This document shows positions 10,801 through 22,363 of a stretch of 64,000 bases of DNA, piece by piece. The first letter of the stretch is position 1. Each line of letters begins with the position of its first letter. Below the pieces are notes generated by a model, which saw only the letters and a program-made list of their open reading frames with translations, was not told where the DNA came from and made no database searches. Position numbers and translations under genes: made by a program. The stretch covers positions 44,523,609 to 44,587,608 of the forward strand of contig OX485808.1 of assembly GCA_950295325.1 (NCBI GenBank). The letters run 5' to 3'. Source of the DNA: Polytrichum commune (Eukaryota > Streptophyta > Polytrichopsida > Polytrichales > Polytrichaceae).

Positions 10801-13800
10801 CTTCTCCTCAGCACTGTGATGATTGCACTATCTCCCCTTCAAAAAAATCGAGCAAGAAAAGAAAAGCAACAAGTGTGGACAATTCTCCCCAAGAAGGAAG
10901 TACAGACATTCCTTTAAAAGTGAATGAAGATTGCGCAAGCAACACCTTAGAAGGAACTCTCTCAGCGGAAGAGCTTCCAGTCTTGCTGGAGAAGGAGGGA
11001 CTTGGGCTGGAAGAAGGTCAGGAAATGTCTGACAGAAACGGAGGTTCTAATGCTTGCCCAGCAGAATTGCATAATGATATAGCTTTGGATGTGAACAAGT
11101 GGAGCACAGTATCCTCAGAGGGAGGCGAAGTGTGTCGGGAGAGGGACAGTCTCGTTGATATTGCTATTGTAGAGGGTCAAATTATCAAGAAATCTGAAAC
11201 GAACTACGGTTCTTTACCAAACTTTGAGAGAGTAAGAGATGATTTTGAAGCAGAGGGTATTTTAGCATCTGAGAAAATGGTGATGGACTTGTCCCCGGAA
11301 ATAGGCAGCTTGGTGAAGAGCTTTACTTCCATGGATATTCCCTTTTCTGAATATTCTCCAGAAGCAACACAAGAAAATGATCCAACTGGAGAGAATACAC
11401 ATGATGAAGAATGTTGGAATGAGGTAACTACTTGTAGCAGTCCAGCTGAAACGAATGAAGGTTTTCAAGGTGTAGATGGTGGTAATCATACAACAACAGA
11501 GTTTCTGGGAAGCAGTGGCATGAAGTCAGCTGAAGAAAAAGGACAGTGCCCTGATTCTCCCCTGCCGGGTCCATCCAAGATGCCCTGCAAGCGTAAGGTA
11601 TGAATCTGCTTCAGAACACATTCGAGTTGTCTTGATATGCTTAGACCTTGTAATCAAGTCTCCTTATTTGGGTTGTTTGATACAGATTGATTTTGCATAC
11701 AAATCTCAAGAATTCCCTCTGTTGGATAATTTAATTGAAACTTGATGAGAATGATTTTCAAATAGTAACTCATGGTGTGGTTATTAGAACTGGCATCTTA
11801 TCATTGCATCTCTGATGAATGTTGAAACGATTAGTTACCTTGAGAGTGTCAACGTCTTGGCTTTTCCCCTGGGCAGGGACAGGGACATGCAATTGGTTGC
11901 TTAGTTGTATTTGGTTTAGTCCTTGTCTATAATCTCATTGGAGGTAGCTCCTTCGTTGTTACTTGCAGAATAAATGAGATACTTTATAATGAACATGATT
12001 TGATACATTCATTGTTGTATTTCTGTCACAGGCTATATCACCTCGGTCTCAGCAAGAACTCTTAAGAGCTTCCCGTCCCCAGTCTGGAAGAATACCTTTC
12101 AGGATCAAGCTTTTGAAGTCCTTCTCAAGTATGCAAAACCTGGCATGATTATAGGAGTGCAATGATGCATCTCATCTCTTTTTCAATTTGAACATTATGT
12201 TGAATATGGTACCTTCCAAAGTTTTGGATTTACATGGACCGTGTTTGTTTTGTGAACTGCACCTACTACACTGTGTTCAGTATATAGCTACAAGTTAATT
12301 GAGAAAAATGACTCTGCAGAACACGAAAGTGCTGATTGCCAAAGCTGGAGCAAGGAGAGCTCTCAAAATTTTGTTCTTGGAAATGATGACGTGAACTTTT
12401 CATTTGGGGACTCTGCTTTTTCAGAAAGCCAAGATGATCCTGATCATACTGAACAAGATGGACAGCAATCTGCATCACTCTCACCTATGTCTCCACCTTT
12501 TTCTCCACCTCTACAGCTCACCCAAAATGACCCATCAAGTCTTTGTACTTTTTTTTCAGAAGATCCTCTAGAGACTATTGGCTGCAGCAATGAGCACATT
12601 GGAATAGGGTCTCCTGAACACAACAAACAACCTACTTCTTCCCATAGTACTGACACCCAGCATGTGCTCTTACAAACAACTGAGGAATCAAATGTTAAAT
12701 TAATCTCTTTCCAGGAATCTCCTACTAGAATATCAAACTGTTCTCAATTACCCATTTCTTCAGGTAGCCCACACACCCCAGTCAAATCACAGGAATCTAC
12801 TCAGCAAATCAGAAGTATTCTTAAAACTAGTTCACTCAAATGCAATATTGATGTTGTGCCCTGCCAGGGGAGCTGTAAGTGCCCAAAGTGTATAACTTCG
12901 TGTGAGCACTCAAAAACTGCCATTGAGTTCATTGCTTCTCAAATGTCTTTTGCTGACCGAATAGCCGGACGCTTAATAGCTGAAATGACAAACATGCGCA
13001 ACATCATGGAAGAGGAGCACAAGTCTGGTGGTGAGGGAGAGCAGTCAGCCTCCTCTTCTACTCCCAAGAAGGTGATTGCAAGCACCTTTAGCTTTTCCTT
13101 GGTATGGGGGTTGATTGTCCATCACATCTTGACAAAGACTAGTATGTACATCTATTTGTTTGCTATGTATGAGGAAGTTTGGTCTACCTACACATAGAAC
13201 TAGAGGAACGTACAACATGTGACTGCCCTAAAATGTTTTTATCTTGTTCAAGCGCTCCCTATTTAAAACTGACCTTGCTGAGTACTGTTTTTCACTTTTC
13301 TATTGGTGTGTAATCAAGGACATCGGGTGCGACCTTAAATGTACTAGTACCTGGACACTGATCTGCAGATATGCCTCACTTGTGTTTGCAGGTGGCTCTT
13401 GAAAGTGCTGTAAAGGCACAGGAATGGGCTCGCAAGGAGCTTCTGAAGATGAGTCGAGATAGCAAAAGGGTGTGCCGTCTGATTGTAAGTATTGTATTGT
13501 GACTTTTAAGCATAATGCAAGGGAGCATACAAGTAGAGTGTAGAGGGTGTCATTTCCTTCCTCCATCTGCTTCTGTATGTATTTGATTGGTATGATGGAT
13601 CATATGTTTAATTGCTGGAATCTCCGTGTACATTGAATACCATTCCACCTTGGAAGAAGAAACTTAGCAATTGCAGTCAATTTTCACTGTTTGTGATGTG
13701 GGCTCTTAGTGAAGTTCCTTCCTTTTGAAATCTTGCAGGATACTGGACCACGAAGAATAATATTTGCTGATGAAGCAGGGAGGCGCCTGTGCCATGTCAA

Positions 13801-13849
13801 GTTCTTGCCGGGAAAGAAAACTCCGGAGGATTCCCAGTTACTGGCATGA
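7889..13849 (+). CDS. Large, probably nuclear protein of unknown function, 7 exons, 1,386 residues
   Basis: Seven exons join in phase: 7889-8674, 8978-9650, 9949-11597, 12032-12128, 12320-13071, 13392-13484 and 13739-13849. Every intron is GT-AG. Total is 4,161 nt. The ATG at 7889 is the first after an in-frame stop (TAA near 7843). A basic, nuclear-localisation-like run KKRKRKRLR lies at residues 121-129. Residues 263-1240 are acidic, Ser/Glu-rich and probably disordered, with an 80-residue tandem duplication at about 544-703. A cysteine cluster at about 1243-1263 (C-x6-C-x3-C-x-C-x2-C-x3-C) may bind metal. It is followed by a helical segment (about 1268-1302) and a conserved-looking C-terminus with VALESAVKAQEWARKELL and RRIIFADEAGRRLCHVKF. 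From memory this end resembles uncharacterised plant proteins ending in a similar 'FADEAG..LCHVK' motif, so I call it plant-specific with unknown function. Exon structure is strongly supported. Function is unknown. Confidence 0.85.
10121..10600 (+). repeat. In-frame 240-bp tandem duplication inside exon 3
   Basis: Two abutting 240-bp units (10121-10360 and 10361-10600) differ at 19 positions by my count, about 92% identity, and keep the reading frame. Each encodes 80 residues including SASVG.P.WNDMGS and GDAQGEGAECIP and ending EEELTIL.DKES. The period is an exact multiple of three. Confidence 0.95.
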
Positions 13850-14250
13850 GGGTTGAGCTTTGGATCTTCTAATTGGAACCTGTGGTGAGAAAGCAATCAC
13901 CACTGATATGTAAGATTTGTCCTTCATGTTAGGACCTTGAAGATTGGTTAGAGAGTTGTATGATATTGAAGCAGGTTATGAGAGTCTACCCTTTTGGGAC
14001 TCGGAATGAGGAGATAGAAGTCTCCATGCCTTCACTATGTTCATCGGCAAGGGAGCTCCCCCATCACATTGTTAATTACAGTTCCGGTCTCTGTGCAGAG
14101 GTGGAGTGTACTCCCTGATGAGTAAAATGCACTGCCTTTCAGGCTTTTGCCGCATGTGTGATATGTTTTCCATTTTATTGTAATCTATTTTTGCTTCTTT
14201 TTTATTCCTTTGTAAAGTATGTAATTCTAAAAGCTCTATTTTAACCATCT
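13850..14250 (+). other. 3' untranslated region of the 1,386-residue protein gene
   Basis: Sequence after the TGA at 13847-13849 stays relatively complex to about 14,170-14,230, where T-rich and TGTAA-type motifs, usual in plant polyadenylation regions, appear. No canonical AATAAA was found, so the end is approximate. Confidence 0.4.
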
Positions 14251-14564
14251 GTCACTATCCTTATTTTATAATGGGAAACATTCACCAGTAAGCTTTAAGG
14301 GTAATCAGGCTATAAGTTTAATGCCTTGACTCAGTGTTCAAGTTTGAAGTGTGCACATGCATTTCAATGTGAAGGGCTTCAAAATAATCAAACTTTCAAA
14401 CTTTTTTGCAACACTTCACCAAAAACAAAAAACAAAACAAAAGCAAAAGCCGTTTTGTATTGCATATGAAAATAATATGATGTCTCACTATATTGAAGAA
14501 GTACATGAAATGAAATGATGCACTAAAATTATTTATTTTCCCTACATAATGCACTTGATCATCA

Positions 14565-14810
14565 TCCAGCTCCAAAGGCAAAGCCCTCCAGTTTTTGGTT
14601 GATTTCCAAGTGCATGTTTTTCATTGGATGATTGCATAATGACACTTGCATCAATGCATCCAATGTTTCAAGTTTCAATTGATTTCTACAATCACTCTTC
14701 ACCCAATGTTTGGAGAATTCACGTTCACATATAGCTATGCTTGCCAAGCCAAAGTTGTAGTTAGTGCTGAGTCGAAATTGCAGGAGTTATTGGAATTTGG
14801 AAGTGTCTAC
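14565..14810 (-). pseudogene. hAT transposase C-terminal (dimerisation) remnant
   Basis: Minus-strand translation gives NYNFGLASIAICEREFSKHW followed by VKSDCRNQLKLETLDALMQV. This matches the usual hAT C-terminal dimerisation pattern, in which an (S)xxxCER.FS block is followed by K...RNRL..ETLDALM. The open stretch ends soon after, and only this fragment is readable. It is a decayed DNA-transposon relic inside the spacer downstream of the 1,386-residue protein gene. Recognition rests on motif memory. Confidence 0.6.
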
Positions 14811-16132
14811 TAGATTGTGAAGATTGGAGTCTAGCTATGTCTCTATTTGCAAATTACAGCCACCGTATTTTGAGACATGCACTTTTAGGAGAGGCAGTCA
14901 CTATGAAGGGTGGAAACTTAGCATAGCACATTTTTGTGAAGTACCAAAAAATATGTAATTAATAATAATAATAATTTGACAGCCAAAATGGCATTTGACA
15001 AGTGTTGAAGACTTCAAATTGAACACTGCCTTGACTCATATCATTTTAGGAGGGTCTAAACTGCTCTACTCATTACATGAAACTTTGTGGGTGGAAATAT
15101 AGTATGCATTGACACTCTCTTTTGAAATACTTTCTATGAAAAGCAACTTATGAAAACTCCTCCTTGTTTTAGATTCCTTCATATGGAATCTTCAACATAT
15201 AGTATGACGGTGGAACCCTAGTTTGTGTTGCCTAATGATAATAAAGGTCATGTTCAACTTGGAGGCTGGAATGTACTATCATTGGTGTCATGGATGAAAA
15301 TTTTGCCTAGCCATGAAAACTACACAACATGTTGTGAATTCATGGAAGAAATTACATCCTCTAAAAAGTCATAAATCCTCATTTTGCCAACAATAACTAT
15401 CACCTATGACACATTTACCAAGAAAATTAGTGGGGAAAGTGGAATGTCTTGGTTTTCATGAGCACCTTTGCAATGTGATTATTTCCATTTACTCACACTC
15501 ATGTCAACTCAATATGATGACCTATGGCTAATTAATAATTTGTGTCATCTTGTTTTGGGGGCAAGAACCCCATTTCAATGATGACCAACTTGAAGTGCTC
15601 ATTCTCAAAAAGCAATAAGACCAAATTAATAAGATGTTGTTGGTGTCCAATAAGAAGAGTGACTACACACCTTATCATCAAGAGAGGTTATCTTAATTTT
15701 GGAGGACTAACAAATAACTCACATGAAGGTAACCAACTCGAGTTGGTATTTGACAACATCTTATTAATTCGACCATGAAGTTGGTATTTGACAAGGCTTG
15801 TGGTTGATCCTTAAGCTAAAGACACTCAAGCCCATATTGGTCGAATTTTGGTTTCCCCTATACCAATGCTAAAGTGCGTTTCCTTATGCTAAATGTAAAG
15901 TGGATGCAAGCATTTCATCCATACTAATTGAAAACTAACTAGCATAATGACATGTCCACAAAATTTCAATTCAATTCAACCACATCTTCTATGTCAATTT
16001 AAGGTCCAAAATCACACTTATTTGGGTGGTACAAATATTATAAACGAGACCTACTAAGGAGGATTTGGGGGAAAAAAAACATCAATGCTTGGCAAGTCCC
16101 CCCTATATGCTCACTTAAAACTAACCCAATTC
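14811..16132. other. Spacer, possible continuation of the hAT relic
   Basis: No intact ORF. Upstream parts of the hAT-like sequence may lie here on the minus strand, but I could not read conserved blocks. Confidence 0.25.
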
Positions 16133-16680
16133 GGGCCAAGTTCCATGTGCCGGTCCCGGTCCGTTTTTTAAATGGGTGAGAAACAAGTGACATCATCCAA
16201 AAAATGGGTGATGTCACCCATTTTATGGAGGGGTACTTCTATGTGGGGTGGCGGGTTTTTCCGATTTCCTACTTTCTAACTAAATTTGGTGAGTGATAAG
16301 ACTTGACACTTCATGAAGGTCACCGGCAATGAAGGTCATCTAGATTCTAAAAACATCATAAAATACACTTTCCCTAGGATTACTCCTCAAAAGAAGGGAC
16401 TAGAAGAACAAAGTGGCCTTTAGTATCCAAGGGTGTACCCTAGGTGACCGGCCGATCCGGTCACCGGAGCTTTCTAACCGGCACATGTCCTTCTTGTGAC
16501 CGTTAGGACCGCCGGTCCTTTGGCACCCGTTCTTGCACAACACAAAATGTGGGACACCCATCCATGGGGGGTACCGGTCCTTGGGTGAGAAGGATGGACA
16601 CATGGCACCACCCTCTTTTCACCGGCCCACCCATTTATTTTGAAAAAAACGGACCGGGACCGGCACATGGAACTTGGCCC
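16133..16680. mobile_element. 548-bp MITE, PIF/Harbinger-like ends
   Basis: The ends are perfect inverted repeats of about 37 bp starting GGGCCAAGTTCCATGTGCCG. The right flank is TTA and the left flank is TTC, so a three-base TTA target duplication with one mutation is plausible. PIF/Harbinger elements typically start with GG(G)C and duplicate TWA. The interior is CCGG-rich and non-coding. Short ORFs within it (16400-16668, minus) are incidental. Confidence 0.7.
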
Positions 16681-19190
16681 TTAGAATTGATCACAAGGCA
16701 AACCCAATTCTTGCAATAAAATAACCCTAGATTGATGCAAAAAGAAAAAACTTTCAATACAAAACTTTTGTACTTGATAAATAAATACAATCCCAACATT
16801 AGGTGTGATCCTTTTGCATAACATACTTTACCCAAAAAAATTGAGTTGATTGGAATCAAACAACTTTAGATGTACAATCCTAAAACAAGTAGCCAACAAT
16901 GCATCTCAAGATAGTACAACACTAGCCAAGTCTTAAACATGTTCCATGCCATCCAAAACATGAATATCTTAAGACCACGAATTTGTGATTATACTAAAAA
17001 TTCCACCTGCCACATACTCCTCATTAAAATCCCAATCATGAGGAGCTTAGCATCCAAGGTGGAAGCCAAGTTACCATCGGGGACACCACCAAGAATATTA
17101 GGTGGCAACCAACTTCGGGTCCCGGGAGCATTGAAGGGTATAGGTCCAAAAGACCAATCATGGGTCTCAAGATGTCATCCAAAGGGGTTTAAGAATGCTC
17201 CTTTATGGTTTAAGCTGAAAGTGTCAACAATGACCCTATCTAAATTTTATCATATGCATTGTTTAATTTTGAACAAACATGTATATAAATTGAACACATG
17301 TCACATATTACTATTATTTCACTTTCTCACCGTAACAAGTTGTGTCAAATACGGATTCAACATCAATGATCATATATTTTTAATTTTTTTAAATCAGTAC
17401 TTGTTGAGCGTTCAAATAAATCCTCACATATCATGTACAAACACATCCCCAATCATTTTAAGGGTTAAGAATGAACACCCAAAGACTTGTCTTCCAGTGA
17501 GATTGAACTATGTGCTCCAAATATATTAACCATTCTCTGCTCAATCCCTAAACACCTTTGGGAGGACCTATGCGATCACTTACAAAGAATCATCACTTTA
17601 ACCTCCTACAACTACACTGCTATGTGAAAGTAGATCGCCTTGTTACTCATGCAAATTACCTTAGGTCAAAACCAGATAGTAAAATCTTGTAACTTTGTTT
17701 ATTCATCCGTTTAGCAAACAAACAAAGTAGTGAAATATTTCATGTTTTTTTCCTCCGTGGGAGTAGACATTCAATTTGTGCAGACTGTCAATATATTAGT
17801 GTGAGGCGACCTAATTGCCCATATCTCAGTCCACTTCTGAAATTTGAAATCACAATCTAAGTGATTTGCAACTGCTAACCAGATGAGACAACTTCCAACT
17901 GAATCTAACGGTCAAAGGTGTCCCTTATATCCCCCCTCCTTAGTATAACCACAATCATGCCTAAAAGTGTGAAGTTTACACAACTGAGCAGATTTATAAA
18001 CCAATCCTTAGCAACATCATAATTAATATCTCAAGCCCACTGTTGGCATCATTGATATGATGTCAGCCCCCTGTTGACATCGTACCAGTGCCTTCTAAGT
18101 TAGATGACGTGAATTGGTCGCAGCCCTAGAATTATGTCTTTATGGATTTCTGAACCTCGTCAGCAATGTAACAAATGACCTCAATTCAACCATAGGTTGT
18201 GTTATGGAAACATGAAGAATCTTGGGAAGTTAGAGCATATCATCTTCATACCATCTTTGCTAAGTGTGTCTCTGGTTGTTAAGGTCCTCACAATCATGGT
18301 CATGACTAAGAACCACAGGAGTGGACGATCGTCAAAATCCAATACTGGGATTATCTTTCCAATGGGTGCCACTTACTGATAGACAAGAACAGAACATCAT
18401 GATTCATAATTTCAGGGCTAGAATTAGAGCATACATGCTTTTTCACCCCACATGTTAAGCCTGTAAGCCTTGCAGAAGCGGTGGCCATATCTTTATCTCT
18501 ATTCTCATTGGAGCACATTCAAAAAGGAAACCTTTCTACAAATTTGACTGGAGATAAAGGTATGGGGATAAGATAAGGAACTTTTTCAAAAAAGACCACC
18601 TATAGTAAGCTTCAGTACTGTACGTTACAAAAATTCATACTAGATCACACAGTAGAGCAGTTCGTCGTCTGTGGCATTCAATCAAAGATCGGCATTGCTT
18701 CAGAACGGAATAATCTTCAGACACTCAAGCCCTCGTACAGATCAAGTATGAGAAACATGCTGACATATGTGCCCATCGAAACATTCCATTGCCCATGAAG
18801 TCTCACATAAACAAAGTCACAATAAATTCATTCCAATTCACACCAACCAATCACATGTAGAACTCCACCATAACAAAAATTCTACGAGTCATGCAACAGC
18901 AATTCCAGTAGAGTACAGCAAAATGGCATCAACACGTACTTTTGTTGATATTGCCTTCCAGTAACTTTGTTCCTGAATCCTCAGGGCTGCATGTTTAGCA
19001 TGTCTAGCAAAGCACCCCAACCATCAATCATGGCAATGGCAATGGCAATGACAATTCGACACCACTCCCCACAGGATGAGCATGAAGAAACCTCTGTGCA
19101 AGTTGATAAAATGAACACCATCAGAATACTCCACTATTATACCCTGCTTGCTACCAACATCATATCACAACATCTCTAAAGTGTGACATA
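16681..19190. other. Spacer, no supported gene
   Basis: The longest ORF (16939-17529, 196 codons, plus) has no domain, is rich in His, Ile and Leu as expected from AT-rich DNA, and is not called. Short (ATGGCA)n-like repeats occur near 19,030. No element boundaries were found. Confidence 0.4.
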
Positions 19191-19199
19191 TGTAAGTTG

Positions 19200-19591
19200 A
19201 GGTGTGACTCTCAAGAGAGACAATCCTCGATGAAGGATATTCTTTCTTGGGCATAGCCATGAAAAAGCTCATATATATCAATACCTCGAGGTACAATAAA
19301 TGGGGCTTCAAGATTCCAATTTGAAAAGAATATCAAACCCTTCGCTAGTCTAAGCTTCCCGGCTACATCAACAAAGTGGGCCCACAGGCCACATAAAGCT
19401 CGAAGAAACTGACTCCGAAGGCAGCTGTCTCCAGAGAGAGACAACCATTTAAGCCCAAGTGTAATACCGCTAAATGTAAAAAATATTATGCAATCCAATG
19501 CAATGAATCTGTCAACAACACGTACTCCGAATAGATCTGTTTCCTACCATATACTGCTACAGAACTTGGCATCATGTGCAGCTTTGAGCAT
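19200..19591 (-). other. Probable 3' untranslated region of the coiled-coil gene
   Basis: It follows the stop of the coiled-coil gene on the minus strand. A 95-codon minus-strand ORF at 19211-19498 lies here. It has no recognised domain and could be a chance ORF or a separate small exon. I favour 3' UTR. Confidence 0.3.
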
Positions 19592-20740
19592 TTACCACTT
19601 GAACGATCCCCCAAATTTTTGGTAAGGACTCTGCACCCTTTTCGCCTTCATCATTTGCTCTTCATGCTGAGCTTCAGATTCAGCGAGACGAATACTCATC
19701 ACAAAGTACCGATCTCGAAGATCCTGTAAGTCTGCCTCCAGTGTCTTGTTTTGTTCCCGGAGCTTTTCCTTCTCATCATCAGCAGCAGCCTCACCTCCTG
19801 CTGCTGCAGTCTCCGAAGACTTCCCTTGAACGTTCTGTTGCTCAGCAAAGGCAGTGTGAAGATGGGATTTATAGAGAGTGTTCACTTCCAAGGCCTCTGC
19901 CAGCTCCGTCTCCAAGGTCACAATCCTTTCCAGCATCTTACCATTAGACTCGGTCTCCGGCTCGGCTGGCAACCTTGTGTCCAGCAACTGCTCATTCAAC
20001 TCTTGCAAATGCTGAACCTCCTTCTGGAGCATATCTTTGGTACTCAGCTGAAATTGAAGCTCACGTTCTCGTTGCGACAAGACTGTGTTGTGCTTCTGAA
20101 GTCTTGTCAGCTCCATCTGCAGCTGCTCCATGCCTGAGTTCTCTCCCCCAGCCAATAGCTGCTCATTCGCAAGCTCCAGGCACTCAATCTTGTCCAGTAG
20201 ATTGTTCCTCTCCTCCTCAAATTCGCGTTTTAATTCTTCGTTCTCCAGAGTGCTCTTCTTCAGAGAAGCCTCCAGAAACCTATTTCTTTCTTGCAACTCT
20301 GCCAGCTCGCTAGCATCATAAGACATGGATTGAGGTGCTGTGGGATCCACAAAACTAGGGCACCTCGTGGCCAACCGAGAATGTACTTCGGAGACATCGT
20401 CATCATCATCTGCATCCACTGTGGCGGTGTCTTCGTCTTCCTCCTCTCCATCTTGCACCACCTTCTTCGTCTTCCTGCCCATTGCAATCTCTGAGTCGGG
20501 CACCATGATTTCATGATCCTTACTATTCTCCCACTCTCGTGATACCATCCTTAACCTTGCCTTGGTGCTCTCCACTTCTGCTTCCGGTTTCTTCTGCGCT
20601 GACCATGTCACGCGCTTGATTTCTAACTCCCCTTCAGAGGAATCTGATCCACTGGCTTTACTCAGTCCTGATGACGCATCCAGTAGATCGGAGCCCGGAA
20701 TAATAAACTCCTCGTCTGTCCACTCCCGTGTCATCGTCAT
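19592..20740 (-). CDS. Coiled-coil protein, 382 residues, single exon
   Basis: A single uninterrupted ORF runs from ATG at 20740 to TAA at 19592. The N-terminus has a short WTDEEFIIPGSDLL motif, followed by Ser/Glu-rich sequence and a very acidic stretch (about 98-118, DGEEEDEDTATVDADDDDDV). Residues ~144-290 form a long heptad-type coiled coil rich in Leu, Glu, Lys and Gln, and a second coiled segment spans ~312-360. The C-terminus ends QKFGGSFKW. The segment LQDLRDRYFVMSIRLAESEA resembles the C-terminal coiled coil of plant myosin-heavy-chain-related proteins with an N-terminal EEIG1/EHBP1-type C2 domain, but no C2 domain is present, so this is only a weak similarity. A scaffold or cytoskeleton-associated role is an inference from the coiled coil. 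GC content and codon use are clearly above the spacer. The gene reading is secure. The family is not. Confidence 0.85.
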   Translation of the reverse strand: MTMTREWTDEEFIIPGSDLLDASSGLSKASGSDSSEGELEIKRVTWSAQKKPEAEVESTKARLRMVSREWENSKDHEIMVPDSEIAMGRKTKKVVQDGEEEDEDTATVDADDDDDVSEVHSRLATRCPSFVDPTAPQSMSYDASELAELQERNRFLEASLKKSTLENEELKREFEEERNNLLDKIECLELANEQLLAGGENSGMEQLQMELTRLQKHNTVLSQRERELQFQLSTKDMLQKEVQHLQELNEQLLDTRLPAEPETESNGKMLERIVTLETELAEALEVNTLYKSHLHTAFAEQQNVQGKSSETAAAGGEAAADDEKEKLREQNKTLEADLQDLRDRYFVMSIRLAESEAQHEEQMMKAKRVQSPYQKFGGSFKW

Positions 20741-21916
20741 TGCTGGAGGGCTTTTTGAAGCTTGTAAACCCGACCCAATAGGTTTCCCTTCTGTTTGTCA
20801 CATGTACCTGACTACAACAAAATGTACACACGTGAGAAGAAGAACAAGCGTACTACGATTCCAGACCTCTCTAGAACTCTGAATCATAATGCAGACAGAA
20901 CCCACACATAGCCCTGCTCCTTCTAACACTAGAAATCATCAGCAGCAAAACCATTGCGTCAAACTCGCTCGGATGGCGGGTCTTCCGATGCAATGCTGAG
21001 ATCATCGTAGCAACAAAAACACCACAAAGTGGAATGCAATGGAACCCCTGTTTTCTGGGCAACAACGCTCAATAAACGGAGGACGACTGAACTATCTCAA
21101 CCTCACCTTCCTCAGAAGGTGCCTAAAATTTTCAAAATCTTAGGGCACACATCATCATCCCTTGGTGATGACGACATACGTCGATGACCAAAGAGAGAGC
21201 ACCATCGATACTAGACTCTACCCTCCCTGCACATAACCTAGAGACTTAACTTCGATGGAACTTAACTTAACAAGCTTCCGAGAAGTTCAATCAATCAGTA
21301 ACCATGACCGCTCGCCCTCTCTCAATGCGATGGAGGCTATCACTTACCAAAGAGAAGAAATCACGAGACGCCAACTACAGTTCGCCTCCGTTCTTGTGCA
21401 CACATATCTGCACCCGATTGACGCGTTCCTGCCTGCTCACGCCACAGATCCTCCTTCAATAACACGCTCCTCTTCTTCTCACTCCATCCGAAGTCACTTC
21501 CCCTTCTTCTTGGTCAAAAAACCGCCATTCTCACTCTCCCCTCGCAAAATCAAGAAAATTGTGAGAGAAGCTCAGAAATCATCCGGGTGAAGCGGATCGA
21601 GCTCAGATCGGATAGCTCAAACGAAGGATCCTCCTTCAAAACAAATGGAAGAAGTCGGTGGATGCTTTCCAAATGAATCTGGAAGCAGGTGGCCTCAAAC
21701 CTCCCAACCTCGAAAGAAGATTCTTCTTCAACACCTGGTCTTCTTCTACTTCTCTTTCTTCTTCTCCCCTGACTCTACTCTACCCCACTCCGTCCCCAAT
21801 CTACCTCCCTAACGCACGCCTGGTGACACCTGCTCAAAACTTCACATATAGCCGACTCTTGTAGAAAGATGTGATTGTGGTGTTCCTGTACGTGCGCACA
21901 TCGAGTTCGTTCGCTG

Positions 21917-21920
<4 letters not shown>

Positions 21921-21948
<28 letters not shown>
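21921..21948. repeat. (GA)n microsatellite
   Basis: About 14 GA units. On the sense strand of the coiled-coil gene it reads (CT)n. Confidence 0.95.
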
Positions 21949-21950
<2 letters not shown>

Positions 21951-22095
21951 AAGGGAAGCGAGAGTGAGTCGATGGAATGCGCGTGACAGCCAACGGATGG
22001 GAAGGTAGTGAGTGGTGGATGTGAGTGGAATGGGAAATGGGCACAAGTGAGTGCAAGTGAAGTAAGTTAAGTGGAAGGGATGAAGGAAGGGGGAT

Positions 22096-22097
<2 letters not shown>

Positions 22098-22140
<43 letters not shown>
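22098..22140. repeat. (GA)n microsatellite
   Basis: About 21 GA units immediately next to the GCCATAGCC-type motif cluster. Confidence 0.95.
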
Positions 22141-22144
<4 letters not shown>

Positions 22145-22333
22145 TATGGCGGTGGCGATGGCTAAGGGCGATGGGAAGTGGCTATGGCGGGAAGTAAGAT
22201 ACAGCGATCCGATTGAAAAGGAGGGTGAACGTGTGCGTGGCTTCAAGTTATGGGGCCCCTGAGCCCCTGATTGCGCTCTCAATTCCCCCTCACTCCGCCG
22301 ACTCCACTGCCATCCATCATAACTTAATTACCA

Positions 22334-22363
22334 CCCTTCCTTCCTTCCTTCCTTCCTTCCTTC
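22334..22363. repeat. (CTTC)n microsatellite
   Basis: About seven CTTC units at the outer side of the coiled-coil gene promoter region. Confidence 0.9.

Larger units (their letters stand above)
20741..22300 (-). promoter_or_regulatory. Long (CT)n leader and promoter of the coiled-coil gene
   Basis: On the minus (sense) strand the region carries two long CT microsatellites (plus-strand GA at 21921-21948 and 22098-22140). Just upstream are GCCATAGCC/GCCATCGCC units near 22,140-22,190. The ~1.4 kb between these and the ATG at 20740 may contain a leader intron, but I could not fix splice sites. Confidence 0.45.

Noticed and set aside
16400-16668. Minus-strand ORFs inside the MITE at 16.1-16.7 kb
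   Set aside because: They fall wholly within a non-autonomous element and include its terminal repeat.
16939-17529. 196-codon plus-strand ORF
   Set aside because: It has AT-rich composition, no domain, no leader and no splice context. It is probably a chance ORF.
19211-19498. 95-codon minus-strand ORF after the coiled-coil gene
   Set aside because: It lies in the probable 3' UTR and has no recognised domain. Kept only as a note in the UTR entry.
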